Source: Umbelopsis ramanniana AG
Lineage: Eukaryota > Mucoromycota > Umbelopsidomycetes > Umbelopsidales > Umbelopsidaceae
Assembly: GCF_025399195.1 (NCBI RefSeq)
Contig: NW_026252097.1
Location: forward strand, 179,077-243,076
Direction of reading: 5' to 3'
DNA: 64,000 nucleotides
Of this stretch, positions 11,856-24,255 are shown one piece after another. Position 1 is the first letter of the stretch; every line of letters starts with the position of its first letter. The translations under genes and the position numbers were made by a program. The notes below the pieces were generated by a model. It saw nothing but the letters and a program-made list of their open reading frames with translations, was not told the origin of the DNA and ran no database searches.

Positions 11856-14480
11856 AGGGTTTGCCCACCAAAATCAAAACCAAAGTTTTTTATTTAAAAC
11901 GAGAATCGAACTACATCACTTCTGCAAGAAGGTCGGAAGTTTCCTAGACGCTTCTCGCTTCTACTACCTTGCTTTTGTTTTTCCGTCCCCTCGACTTGTT
12001 CCCACTTTTCACCTCATTTAATGTACAAACATACAACCTCTGTGTTAATTCCCACCTTTTGTTACCACCTTTTTTCCAAGGATGCTATTGTATCCATTCT
12101 TAGCAAAGATTTTCCTGTTAGTCTCAAGCTGTGTAAATACTGATAAAGCTCTTTGAAGAAAACCCACTTGTGGCTACTTAGTTCTGAAGAATGTGTGTTC
12201 TGACTGATTGTGATAAGCTGGATAGTGCTTTCCGTTGTGTATGAATTTAGCTGACTTGAGAAGCTGTAGTTGGTAAGCTCCATTGCTGTGAATCTCTGTG
12301 TTATTCAAAGAATGTCGCCTTGAGCATTTGCACATTGTTTTTTTAACGTGCGATAGTTTAAGATGGACTAGAAATACAAGTCAGCGAGTCATGGTAAATG
12401 ATTCTGGTCCAGACTGAAGAGGCGTAAGATCAGAGTAGTTTCAGAAAGTTTTTCAGTATAACGTTGTGGAATTGAAGCTGTTGACGAGCGAGTGTAAAAG
12501 TCTCAGCTTGCCTCCGTCGATGCAAGTTACCTGGCGTGACTTTGGCGGAGGCACATACTCAAAGTTGATCGAGCGACCTGTCTACGAAATTTTGCATGCA
12601 TTTGTATGGCAATAATAACATTTTTTTAATTTGCAAGCGAACTACTGGCTTCAATGCTATGAAACTTATATCACATCTAGAAGCAATTTTTATACATTAT
12701 ATGTTATAGCTGTTACTCATAAAAGTCAGATTTTGGGCAGTAAATGTTATTTTTCCTATATTAATTTTTCAATTACGAAATCTAAGAATATATCAACTAC
12801 CTTTCAGTATAGAAAGAGTTATAGCTTTTGTTATATTTCAATAAAATTAGGTGAACATAAATTAATTGCTCTCATTGCACTTCAGATGTAGATTAGCGCT
12901 ACCTTGAATCATACAAGTGTTATGGAGCTTGTTACAGACGGGTATGCTAGCTATTCTGGCATAATAACACCCAATATTATTGATAAGTACAATACCATAT
13001 ATAAAACAGCTCTTCAAACCAAGCGAACACAGCATAGGCAGTATAAAGTACTTATAAGAGGTTATGTATTTTATTCAATGGATGATATCAAAGTAAATGT
13101 TCATATTCTAGGTATATATTCTAACAGACATAGGTAACATCCCATTTGTGAGCGGTGTTTTAATGAAGGACAAAATGATAACTGCTATGTCTGAATGAAC
13201 GTCAGCCAGTGTACACTTTTTGCTAGTATTCACGCCAGGGAACTTTACAATGCATCGCTTAATCATACTATTTACTGAATACATCTGAAACCATAGGAAT
13301 AAAGCGCATGAACCTGGTAAGATATTGTCACATATAGGGCATAATAGCTTGAAGTTATCTCGTCACATTATGCTGCACCAAAACGCCTTTGATGGAATGT
13401 TGAGCAGCTGGATTGAAAATTGCGGTGTCCCTCAAAAAAGGGACAGAGATATTTTCTCACCTACCCCTTGTCGTGTTTACATCCGCGCAGCCTCAATGTT
13501 TCTGAACGCGACCTGTCTGGCTTCTGAACCTTACCGCGTTCGTGCCACTCTTCACTGAGTTGATGGTGAATCACCGCGTTACACTGCAGCGCGTGCAATG
13601 AAATGTTTGAAACGCGCTCCCTCCTTCTTTCATCGTGCCTTACTCCTACTTCACTTCACGCGGCGTGTCAATCGTCGCGCGCTTCTTTTTTGAACGCGCG
13701 ACCGCGTTACGATTCCTTTCATACCTTGATTTGGCATGTCGGAGCTTGGTAGTTAGTTTCTTAACTTCTCTTTTTATTCGTGGCTCTCAGTCGCCCTAAG
13801 ATAAATTGTTCAGCTGACCCCTAGCCAGTTGTTGGATTGACTAGGTAACTCTTATCAATACAACCCTCTCCTCACCCTCGCCCCTGTAATCTGCTTAATC
13901 CACCCTTTTACGCCCTGTGCGTTACAATCGTACGATGATTAAAAATAAAATAAAAAATCATTATCCAATTTATCCCAAAAAAATAACAATATTGATTGAT
14001 GCACCAGGTCAGCTTAACCGTCAGCGCTGATTTACTCAATGTCGGTTGACATTACGAAATGAAGTAACAAGCATTCATGCTACCGCAGCATGATAAGCTG
14101 GCTCCGCAGTACCATCATATGATAGCAACTGGTTTTACGTGTCTTACTTGTTGACTTCACGGTCGCAAAAATACTGGGTTGAATTTTCAAAAACTTTGTT
14201 ATCGCGTCGCGCAGTTCTAAAGTAATCACACGTCGCAGAGAATTTTTTTTTCTCTTATTTCACGTAAACACTTTGCATCATTTGGTAAAGCTGTTCTAGG
14301 ATATCTGGTATCCAGAGTGCTGTATTGCATTAGACCAGGAAAAAAAAACGAAAGTAAATACAGAGTCAAAGACAGAGTGGTAATGGATGTAAAGAAAAAA
14401 CTGTACAAGTCGGCAAAGGGGATATTGGTAATGTTTCTGAACTGTTTTAAAAACTACTGAACACTACGAATGCGAGCTGT
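11856..14480. other. 2.6 kb convergent spacer, H2A copy 1 to H3
   Basis: Holds the 3' UTRs of two convergent histone genes. The part at about 12590-13140 is very AT-rich with weak ORFs at 12631 and 12904 that match nothing I know. The part at about 13480-13715 is unlike its surroundings: at least nine CGCG tetranucleotides in about 230 bases. I see no supported gene. Confidence 0.5.
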
Positions 14481-15853
<1,373 letters not shown>

Positions 15854-16306
15854 ATTTACTTCCCAAAAAATATTTTCAACCCTCATATCCGCTTGCCTGC
15901 TTCACTCCACTTAGTGAGAGCACTTGTATAGAACCCTATCTCACCGTAACAAACGCTTTTTTTTTCTGTTCCTTATCGTTCTGTAATATACGTCTTTTTT
16001 CATAATTGAACTCTATGGAACGCTCTCTAATATCGAATATTTGTTTATATTGTTTGAAATAATGTGTGTGTGCATGAGTTTTGAAGCTGGCTGAACAAAA
16101 GGCTTGACCGCGTGACGTCCGCCTGAAATTTTCAGTAGTGCAAATGATCGCTTGCAGTTTTTCAGGAGGTCACAGAACAAGTTCAACCAAAAGATTCTAC
16201 GACTGACTTGCCCTTATGTTCATCACACGATTGCATTATTGAACCATCCCATGGACGACGTTGAAAACACCGATTCAATAGAAGGTAATTGTACTAATAT
16301 TGATGG
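15854..16306. other. H4 3' flank and upstream region of the next gene
   Basis: T-rich 3' flank of H4, then a short promoter. An ATG at about 16252 opens a short frame ending near a GTAATT donor, but joining it to 16307 does not keep the frame, so I did not extend the next gene. Confidence 0.45.
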
Positions 16307-17329
16307 ATGAATCTAAAGGTTACTCGAATGTCAACTGATTCGAAAAATAACGCAAAAGGGGTGTCCCTAGACGGCAGTATTTCCAGTGATAGCCAAAACG
16401 ACACAAGCGTCCAAGCGTCAGCAGCAACACGGTGGCTCTCTGACCGCTTTCATATTAACACAATGGCAGCAAAGCCTGAAGAAGACGTTTTCGACGTGAA
16501 CCAATGGCCGTCCCTTCCCCCTATTACCACTTCTATTGGCATCAATAAGCAGAGATTCTTATTCTCATCCCCTATAGCCAGATCTATGCCGCAAAAGCAG
16601 CAACAAGAGGATGTCGCAAAGAACCTTGCTGAAGAACAAGCTGTGGCACAAGATGACGTAGATATGGGGGAAAACGAAGTAATTGCAGCGAGCTTCATTG
16701 AGACAGAATCACCAGGCCAAGATACGGTTATGGGAGAAGTGTATCAAGATGAGGAGGCTATCGAGCCATCAAGCCCTAGACCTGGGTCTGTCAGCAACGA
16801 TGAAGTGGAACCATCTCAAAGCACTTCTCTAGAAATTCAAAGGGAAGGACACAAGTCAAATGGAACGATGTTTAATAAGGTCAAGGCTGGCTTAGGCTCA
16901 GCGAAAGCCAACAGCCCTCAGAAGAATACCAAGGCTCAAAGCAGCAATTTAACGCCGTTTCGTCGTATGATTCAAAACGCTACCAAAAAATCGACCACGA
17001 CCAATAAGGACGAAGAGGACGATGTTGACGACGTCGAAGGTATCACAAGGTTCGCACCTATCACGTTACAGGAGAAACGACGGCGACAAGCGAAACGCGC
17101 GGAGCAGCTGAAGTTCTGGAAAGTGCGGGAGGAGAGAGAAGCGCGTGAGGCTAGACGAGTGGGCCGACGAGACCTTTTAGAAGGCCGCTCAGGTAACGCG
17201 AAACGCGGTGGGAGCGCAGAGCCAACGACCAGCACATCAGCGACTCTACGCAAGGCAGTCAAATTCAATTTGAAGCGGAATCGGGTTATTCAATTTGAGG
17301 ATAGAGAGACTGATGATAGATCACCTTGA
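16307..17329 (+). CDS. Disordered protein of unknown function inside the histone cluster
   Basis: A 340-residue ORF with a second in-frame Met at 16328 (MSTDSKNN), either of which could be the start. Most of the chain is polar, acidic and low in complexity, rich in Ser, Glu, Asp and Gln. Near residues 235-285 an acidic run is followed by RFAPITLQEKRRRQAKRAEQ and a highly charged helix (KFWKVREEREAREARR), then a C-terminal block VKFNLKRNRVIQFE. A short V-x-F-x-L-x-x-N block of this kind also ends some nucleolar proteins, but I cannot assign a family. It points toward the second H2A gene. Function unknown; probably nuclear, from the basic clusters. Confidence 0.65.
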   Translation: MNLKVTRMSTDSKNNAKGVSLDGSISSDSQNDTSVQASAATRWLSDRFHINTMAAKPEEDVFDVNQWPSLPPITTSIGINKQRFLFSSPIARSMPQKQQQEDVAKNLAEEQAVAQDDVDMGENEVIAASFIETESPGQDTVMGEVYQDEEAIEPSSPRPGSVSNDEVEPSQSTSLEIQREGHKSNGTMFNKVKAGLGSAKANSPQKNTKAQSSNLTPFRRMIQNATKKSTTTNKDEEDDVDDVEGITRFAPITLQEKRRRQAKRAEQLKFWKVREEREAREARRVGRRDLLEGRSGNAKRGGSAEPTTSTSATLRKAVKFNLKRNRVIQFEDRETDDRSP

Positions 17330-17590
17330 ATATTTTTCTTTATGTCTATACCTCGCCTTGTAATCATATTTCTTCCACCATTGCAACCACTAATTATTTC
17401 ACCAACCACAATATATCCATATGCCAAATAATACTGAATTGTCCTTTTTGCATTCAACTGATGTTTAGTAAGCTATGTACACTGATGCTTGGTGGGTTAA
17501 GAGAATGTCAAACGACTACATGGGGGTTTGGGACTAGGAGAAAACTGATATAGAAGGAAATAATATGCGAAAAGAAGTATAGAACCAAGT

Positions 17591-17986
17591 TTACAATTCT
17601 TGGGAAGCACCAACTTTCTTGGTCTTCTTGGGGAGAAGATTGGCGTGAATGTTGGGCAAGACACCACCTTGGGCAATGGTGACATGTCCGAGCAACTTGT
17701 TCAATTCTTCGTCGTTACGGATGGCAAGTTGAAGATGACGGGGGATGATACGAGACTTCTTGTTGTCACGGGCGGCGTTACCGGCCAATTCGAGAATTTC
17801 AGCAGCGAGGTACTCAAGAACCGCAGCAAGGTAAACGGGGGCACCAGCACCAACACGCTGGGCGTAGTTACCGCGGCGAAGGAGACGATGAATACGACCG
17901 ACAGGGAACTGAAGACCGGCCTTAGCGGAACGGGTTTGGGACTTGGAACCAGATGCGGATTTACCACCAGACTTTCCTCCAGACAT
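17591..17986 (-). CDS. HTA2: Histone H2A, copy 2 (ends SQEL)
   Basis: 131 residues, identical in protein sequence to H2A copy 1, including the C-terminal SQEL phosphorylation motif; intronless. It is divergent from H2B copy 2, so this pair is the mirror image of the pair at 10546-11855. The TATA box reads TATATAAA on minus at 18057-18064. Confidence 0.98.
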   Translation of the reverse strand: MSGGKSGGKSASGSKSQTRSAKAGLQFPVGRIHRLLRRGNYAQRVGAGAPVYLAAVLEYLAAEILELAGNAARDNKKSRIIPRHLQLAIRNDEELNKLLGHVTIAQGGVLPNIHANLLPKKTKKVGASQEL

Positions 17987-18388
17987 GTTTGATAAAGGTT
18001 TAAAAAGCTTTGACGAAAAAGAGAAAAACTAGACGGGTTCCGTCCTGCGGGCATTCTTTATATATTCTTTTCCATGTTGCTGACGTCACGACCTCGTGAT
18101 AGATATCGTAGTTGGAGCCGTTGGTGGTCTTGACCGTGATATGGCCAAAAATTGACACGGTAGCTTTACGTGCAAGTACGTGTAGCTGCGCGTTATCACG
18201 TATTGGATTTGGATTATCTCTATCATTTGGTCAGAATAATGTAGTTCATCCATTTGCATGGTGGAACGCGTGCCTGTCATATATACAGAGTACTGTAAAT
18301 GAAATTTCTCCCTATATAAAAGACTCGCCCACATTCTCCGCCAACCCAACTTTTTTCTCTTTTTTCATCACACAAAAACTTTACAAAC
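17987..18388. promoter_or_regulatory. Divergent H2A-H2B promoter 2
   Basis: A 402-base bidirectional promoter. TATATAAA boxes lie at 18057-18064 (minus, H2A) and 18313-18320 (plus, H2B). CGCGTTATCACGT at 18189-18201 is the exact reverse complement of the 13-base element in the first H2A-H2B promoter, and in both cases the GATA side of the element is distal to H2A. Other partial GTGATA copies occur near 18093 and 18135. Confidence 0.8.
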
Positions 18389-18772
18389 ATGGCACCCAAA
18401 GCTGAAAAGAAGCCCACTGGAGGAAAGGCTCCCGCTAAGAGCGTCGAGAAGAAGGCCAAGTCTGCCGACGGTAAGAAGCGCAAGGCTTCCCGTAAGGAAA
18501 CCTACTCTTCCTACATCTACAAGGTCTTGAAGCAGGTCCACCCCGATACTGGTATCTCCAACAAGGCCATGTCCATCCTTAACTCTTTCGTTAACGATAT
18601 CTTCGAGCGTATTGCTGGTGAAGCTTCCAAGCTCGCCGCTTACAACAAGCGCTCCACCATCTCATCCCGTGAGATTCAGACTGCTGTCCGTCTCATTCTC
18701 CCTGGTGAATTGGCCAAGCACGCCGTCTCTGAAGGTACCAAGGCCGTCACCAAGTACACCAGCTCCAAATAA
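18389..18772 (+). CDS. HTB2: Histone H2B, copy 2
   Basis: 127 residues, identical in protein sequence to H2B copy 1. In the first 150 coding bases the two copies differ at only a handful of third positions, which suggests a recent inverted duplication or gene conversion. Intronless. The TATA box at 18313-18320 is about 70 bases upstream of the ATG. Confidence 0.98.
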   Translation: MAPKAEKKPTGGKAPAKSVEKKAKSADGKKRKASRKETYSSYIYKVLKQVHPDTGISNKAMSILNSFVNDIFERIAGEASKLAAYNKRSTISSREIQTAVRLILPGELAKHAVSEGTKAVTKYTSSK

Positions 18773-19526
18773 AGGAACAATGCTCAGCTAAGAGGAGATA
18801 GGATTCAGATAACGAAAACTGTAGGCATTTTGGCAACAAAATTACACATAATGACAATATTTCCAACATCTCGCGACACACTTCCTCAATCATCTCTTTT
18901 TCAATCACAACATTGTCGTTGACTGGTATACACCGTACTGGGTTATCGACTCTTAGCATCGCACGCTTTATTTATCCCTTCAACTCGTTTCATCTGTACA
19001 GACTCTCCCCTTTTTTTTTTTTACTGCTGTTTGTTTCTCTAATAACATTCCTATATCATCTGTAATGGACAATGTCATGTGCTCGTGTCTAGTGTTGGTG
19101 TAATGGTTTAAGCGATAAGCTGCGGAGCGATTGTGTCTTTAGTGCAAAGTATACTTGAGAAGCAGTCAAGTAATAGCTACATAGTGAAAGGTTCAGTCCA
19201 GCATAAACGCGATTCACGCGGTAATTGAAAAAGCCATTGGGTCATAGTACTTCTTTACAATTTTCTTCTCTTTTCCAATTATTTTACATTTTGACTGCAT
19301 CTAAATACTGACTCTATGGACATTAGATAATGAAAAGACGCTAGAATTCCAACCCTGGCAAGTAGATTGCAGACATTTGGAAGTAGAACAAGCGGAGATT
19401 TTCAGGAGTACGCGGACTCCATTTGGTTACACACTTTTGTCGCCCATCGTTCATTGCTGGCTCCAGTGGATATTCCACGTACTACACTGACCAAAAGCGC
19501 GAGGTTTCGTGATTGAAGCGTGTTGT
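18773..19526. other. Convergent spacer, H2B copy 2 to DNA ligase I
   Basis: 3' flanks of two convergent genes. Poly-T and pyrimidine tracts occur near 19010. A TGGTGTAATGG run near 19095 resembles a tRNA A box, but no B box lies at a usable distance. No gene is seen. Confidence 0.5.
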
Positions 19527-22500
19527 TCAATCATCAGCTATCCATCCTTCTTCCTCCTCATTTTCCGCATTGCCATTCTCTATGGCTGAAGACCCATGGA
19601 GGTTCGTTTGTTTTTCGTACATCTCCGCCAATATCTCACTTGATGTCGCGTCCTCAACGTCCTTGTCGTCGCGCTTGCGGACAAATCGTGGAAACCGCAG
19701 TGAAAGTCCGCGTGCCTCGTCTATTCGCCCTATGGCACCCTTGTGAATTGGACTCACCGTGATATCAGCGCCTATGAGGCCGTCGTCAGCGTTAATGTTT
19801 ATGCCTCACGTTCATCATCATAGTATCCACCATATTACCTTTGATTTCCCACACTTCACACGCTTGGAACCATACTACAGACGTGCAAGTAAATCTGTGT
19901 TACCAGCCATAGACAAGTTTCGCCACAACACTTTCGCGTCACTTACCATCTGGTCGATGATCTGTCACGTAGTCGTGTCGTGGTCCGTTCAAAACTCGTC
20001 CATTGTCAACAGAGTAGACCTCCAGCATTTCCTTGTAGAATTTGTCACTGAACCCTATACAACAATTATCGGTTACGTGTTTGTACGATGTCTTCGTCAG
20101 TCGATGATTCCCTTACCTGATATGCATTTGCATACCGATTCAAATGTTTCGCTCTCGGGGTTATAACACGCTAGAAGTATTGGAGAATACCATCCAACTT
20201 TGCGACCATTTCCCCACCATGCTCCAATAGGCTAACAAACGATCAGGAATATGAGCTAAGCTTTGAGCAGATCATCGACACTATGTTCTTACCACAAGAT
20301 CGAGTGAGTCGCTGACCCCTTCGACATAGTCTTTCTTGACTTTGAGCCAGCTCTCCATGCGTTTGTCTGTAGTAGACATTAGGATAAAGCACCATGGGTA
20401 CCATTTTTCTACTCCTGCACATTACCTGGTTCATAAGTGGATAGTAATTGTGATGTTTTGGTTGCGCGTGTCTCGACTTTGTCAGTATTCGCCTTGTCGT
20501 CGTCCATCGGAGCTTTGCCATTGTTGTCCATTCCGGGATGGTCGAGCACCTTTACCATAATGCCTTCACATCCATCCTTGATACTCTTTTTGAAAAAGTC
20601 GGATACTTCGTCTTGGCACTCCTGGCTTCCAGATGCATCTATTGCCTCGACGAGTGCAAATTTGTTCTCTATAAGGTGGAAATGGTCTCGTAATAGCTGT
20701 CGCCGTACTCTGAGAGACTGTTGTAAAGTCGGTTCATTGTTCAGTAGCATTAAATCTGTAGACCCATTCTCTGTTAAAACCAATCTGCCTCATCATTGAA
20801 TGATATTAAGGATATAGATACTTACCGAAGGCGAGTACGCACTGATACCGAAGAATATCATACCCGAGAGGAAATGTTCAGCATGACAGCAGTGTTTGTA
20901 GTCGTTCCATATCACATAGTACTTACGACGCTGATGGTAATGTTTTCAATCATTACATTCTTTCTGGCACGGTTGCTCAAAATTGAAAACGGCTGGATAA
21001 CACCCTTGTCATCAATAGCCACTATTTCCGCATCGATGATGAATGACCTGGTGTTCTCTTTGCACATTTTGGCTAGTAATGCCGCAACGTCTGGGTATTT
21101 GTCGGTCATGTCCTGTAAATATAATTCGTCAGGAACATTGCCAGCTACGCCAACGAGTCGTGCTGAGGAACCTCACCTCTAAATGTCGACTAAATATTTT
21201 AATATGTCCTTGTTCGCCAAGATGAATTTGCGCTCGTTGGCCGTCGTACTTGTATTCGCAAGCAAAGGAACGTCCCTCTAATTTCACAAACACTTCGGAT
21301 AAATCCCGAGTGATTTTTCCAAGCATAGGTCGAAGTGGAACGCCAACGGAAAGTGGACAGTGATCTTTGAACTGGGAGATGCCTTGCAACAAAGCTGGAA
21401 CGATGTTGTCTAGATTAGGATGTTGTGCATAGCATTCCCTGACCACTCTCTCTGCGCGCTTCATTTTTTCCGTCAAAACCGCTTTATCGTCCCCGGCTTG
21501 TCGATGGAAATGCATTGTTACGGGGTCGTCTTCTTCAATTGAACAGAATGGTGAGTGGTCCAACACGCATGCTTTCGCCAGAGCCGTCAAGACGGTAGTG
21601 CGCACAGCTCCTATTCTTAGGTGAGATACAAATGTACGGACAAGGTATCGGACCTCTTCCCCGCGAGAGGCTAAAACGAGTTTCTTCACCAAGGCAGCTT
21701 TCGCATCAACAGTGCCTTGTCCTTTCAAACTGGCAATCGACTTGAGAGTTGAGAAGACGTTTCGTACGGTCAGCGGTTTGGGTTGAATCAAGGTTCGAAC
21801 CGAGACCTTTGCAGCATAGGCAACGTCGCCCCAATCTCCATATTTCTCGTAAAGTGATTTCAGAGCCTTTCCACTTGTGCCAGCAACGGAATTGATAGCC
21901 TTGCTCAATATCAATGGGCCTATTCCAAGCTCCACGCCCATATAAGGTGGAGCAATGGCATTCGAACAAAGCCATACAGCAGGTAACAAATCGGTCGGAG
22001 TGTGAACCATGAGGACGCGCAGCATATTGCAGAGGACATTAGTGATCATAATTCTGGCGTTGGTATCGGCGATGATACAAAAAGCTTCTGTAATGAATGA
22101 GTAAGGAGCAACAGGTCCATCTGGTGTCATCCAAGAGTTGACAGGATATGCGTGTGCGTCAAATTCCAGAGGGTCCGTGGTCAATGGCTGCTTTAAAGCT
22201 TCATTGTCTTCCTTAATTTCATCTTTCGTTTGCAATAGGAATGAATTAGTCGACGCTGTTGTCTTTGGTTCATTGATAATATCAGTACTATATGGCTCTT
22301 CCGATTTGACAATTGAAGCGGTATCTTCAGGTGGGGTGGTGATTGGGCTGTCATGGCTTGGTTGTTCTTTCGCTGGGCTGCTTGTCGACGCTAACATAGA
22401 CCGATTGTTCGTAAGGAACAATGGTTCTTCATCCGTTGGTGGGAGCTCCCAGAGCGCTGCTTCGTCTGCTGCATTGCCGCGATTGCCAAGAGGACTCGAA

Positions 22501-22670
22501 GGTCGAGCCAATTGCGGATCGCCGAATGCTTCTTGTTCTAACTTATGCTGCTTCTTTCGCTGGGATTCAAAGAAAAATTCTAAGCCCTTTTGAGGGGTTG
22601 CTGGTGTAGACTTCTTCCTAGGAGACGGTGTAGCAGTGGGATTGGGTTTACGCTTCTGACCTTTTGGCAT
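19527..22670 (-). CDS. CDC9: DNA ligase I (ATP-dependent)
   Basis: Joins Okazaki fragments in replication and seals nicks in repair. The N-terminus is disordered and basic with a PCNA-binding box QKGLEFFF (Gln27, Leu30, Phe33, Phe34). The helical DNA-binding domain follows (LVRTFVSHLRIGAVRTT), then the adenylation motif EYKYDGQRAQIH with active-site Lys near residue 474. Later exons give DAEIVA, CVLAFDLMLLN, EGIMVK and WLKVKKDY, then the OB fold; the chain ends in an acidic EEEEGWIADD tail. Two oddities: a 16-base microexon at 20841-20826 encodes CVLAF, and about 37 extra, mostly polar residues lie between EGIMVK and TYEPDKR, where yeast and human enzymes have a short link. Seven or more short introns. 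ATG at 22668-22670. Confidence 0.95.
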
Positions 22671-22999
22671 GCAGTTTGTAATTCCTCGAAGAGAGCAGAC
22701 TTCTCGATTTGGAATGTGCCAGGCCGTTGCTTTTAAATTTGTGACGTTTTATCTGCGGTCGATCGCTTGCTTCACAGTTAAATCGATGATAGAGCAATTA
22801 CATTATGGGTCCAAAGATATTCTTATGAATCACCGTAAACGAACAACCAAAAGTCCAACAACTACATGGCCAGCTTCCGAAATCATACCACCCCCCGATA
22901 TTTTCCCAAGCAATGATGTTATATCGACGTTTAACAATGAAACAAATCTGTGTGTTACTTTTTTTATTGGCGGCTACTTTGAATATCATCGTGCTACAT
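22671..22999. other. DNA ligase I promoter and uL2 3' flank
   Basis: The ligase gene starts at 22670 and uL2 stops at 23000, both on minus. No ACGCG element like those in the histone promoters is seen in this interval. Confidence 0.5.
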
Positions 23000-23829
23000 T
23001 TACTCCTTGAGCTTCTTGCTACCGCGCAACAAACCGGTTCTATAAAAAGGGAATTCGGGGGATCAGTCCATTGACTCACAATACACGTAACAATAACAAA
23101 TGATACTAACCTTCTGGCGGCAATCAAACCAACCTTCTGACCAGCGGAGGCATCACGGGGAATGGTAGAAGCCTTACCAATATGCTGGTGGTTACCACCA
23201 CCGTGAGGATGGTCAACGGGGTTCATGGCAACACCACGAGTTCTGGGCCAGCTGTTACGCTTAGCCTTGTACTTGTGGAAAGCACGACCAGCCTTGAGCA
23301 AAGGCTTGTCAATACGACCACCACCAGCGACGATACCGATGGCAGCACGGGCACCGGAGGAAACAACCTTCTTGGAACCAGAGGGAAGCTTGATACGGGT
23401 CTTACCGTCGTCACCGTGACCGATGACGGTGGCATAGTTACCAGAGGTACGGGCAAGAGCACCACGGTCACCATCTCTCTCCTCAACGTTGCAGATGATG
23501 GTACCTTCGGGCATAGAACCGACGGGAAGGACGTTGCCAACGGAGAGGGAAGCCTTCTTTCCGCAGTAGATGAATTGACCGGTGTACATACCTTCAGTGG
23601 CGATGAAGATTTGGGTACGGAGACGGTACTTGTATTGGTCGCGGAAAACAACCTTGGCGAGGGGAGCACCACGACCGGGATCGTGGATGATTTCCTTGAC
23701 AATACCGCGAACATAGCCGTTGCGCTCAGCATAGTCGAGCGATCTCAACTTGGCAGCACCCTTACGGTGAGTGGTGTGCGACTTGAAGATTCCTCCAGAC
23801 TTTCTCTGAGCACGAATAACGCGACCCAT
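23000..23829 (-). CDS. RPL2: 60S ribosomal protein uL2 (L8/L2), two coding exons
   Basis: [18 protein letters not shown] at the N-terminus and the peptidyl-transferase-site motif [18 protein letters not shown] identify uL2, which stabilises the catalytic centre of the large subunit. Exon 1 (23829-23111) ends after AARR; a 71-base intron (GTTAGT to TATAG) leads to a 40-base last exon, 23039-23000, encoding [12 protein letters not shown]. Together this gives 252 residues, normal for eukaryotic uL2. Reading through the intron would give a longer, unrelated tail, so the spliced form is preferred. A likely 5' UTR intron ends two codons' length before the ATG. Confidence 0.97.
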
Positions 23830-23840
23830 TTTTTATCAAG

Positions 23841-24255
23841 CTGTCAAGTAGAGAGGTGGTAAGGATGGGTTAGTAAGATTGAAAATGGCAAAATGAGAAA
23901 GTCTGGGGCAGGCAGTAGAAGTCGGTGGTTGGGTGGAAAAAAATAATTGCAGTCGTCGGATCGTCTCCAGGGCTTATTAGTTAATGTGCAGTTGTTTGCA
24001 TTTCATCAGAGCCCGAAAGGCAGAGCTGAAGGTGATTGGGCATGGTGAAAGTGTGGGTGGGCTTATTAGGTTAAATGGTGGGCATGTTGCGTTAGATGTG
24101 ATTGTGGTTCAAATGTCGACATTGGCGAGGCGCAATGATGTCTAAAAAGTTGATAGGTCGCTATTTTGAAGCATCATCCATCCATCCGTTCATTCATCGA
24201 TGGCGATATCGACTCTAGGCAATTTTAGCAATGGATGGTATATAGGGTTACTTAC
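23841..24255 (-). other. Probable 5' UTR intron of the uL2 gene
   Basis: On the minus strand a consensus GTAAGT starts at 24255 and CTACTTGACAG ends at 23841, eleven bases before the ATG: a 415-base candidate intron. Upstream of the donor lies a pyrimidine-rich CTTTCTTTTCCG run, a plausible transcription start for a ribosomal protein gene. Inside the candidate, GGGCTTATTAG with a following TTAA occurs twice (about 23970 and 24059). Leader introns are common in fungal ribosomal protein genes; RNA data would be needed for proof. Confidence 0.5.

Noticed and set aside
12631-13137. Two weak adjacent ORFs in the AT-rich spacer near H2A
   Set aside because: Composition follows the AT-rich background, and no family, splice logic or terminal repeats support a gene or transposon.
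16252-16320. A possible first exon with GTAATT donor and TACTAAT branch-like site before the unknown gene
   Set aside because: The implied intron is about 34 bases and the join leads to a stop, so the start at 16307 or 16328 was kept.
19090-19200. tRNA-like A box (TGGTGTAATGG) and a B-box-like GGTTCAGTCC
   Set aside because: The two are about 95 bases apart, no acceptor stem pairs, and the B box lacks the invariant GGTTCGA.
23182-23862. A 226-codon ORF antisense to uL2
   Set aside because: Thr/Val/Asp-rich translation is what the complement of ribosomal codon bias gives; the sense strand is certain.
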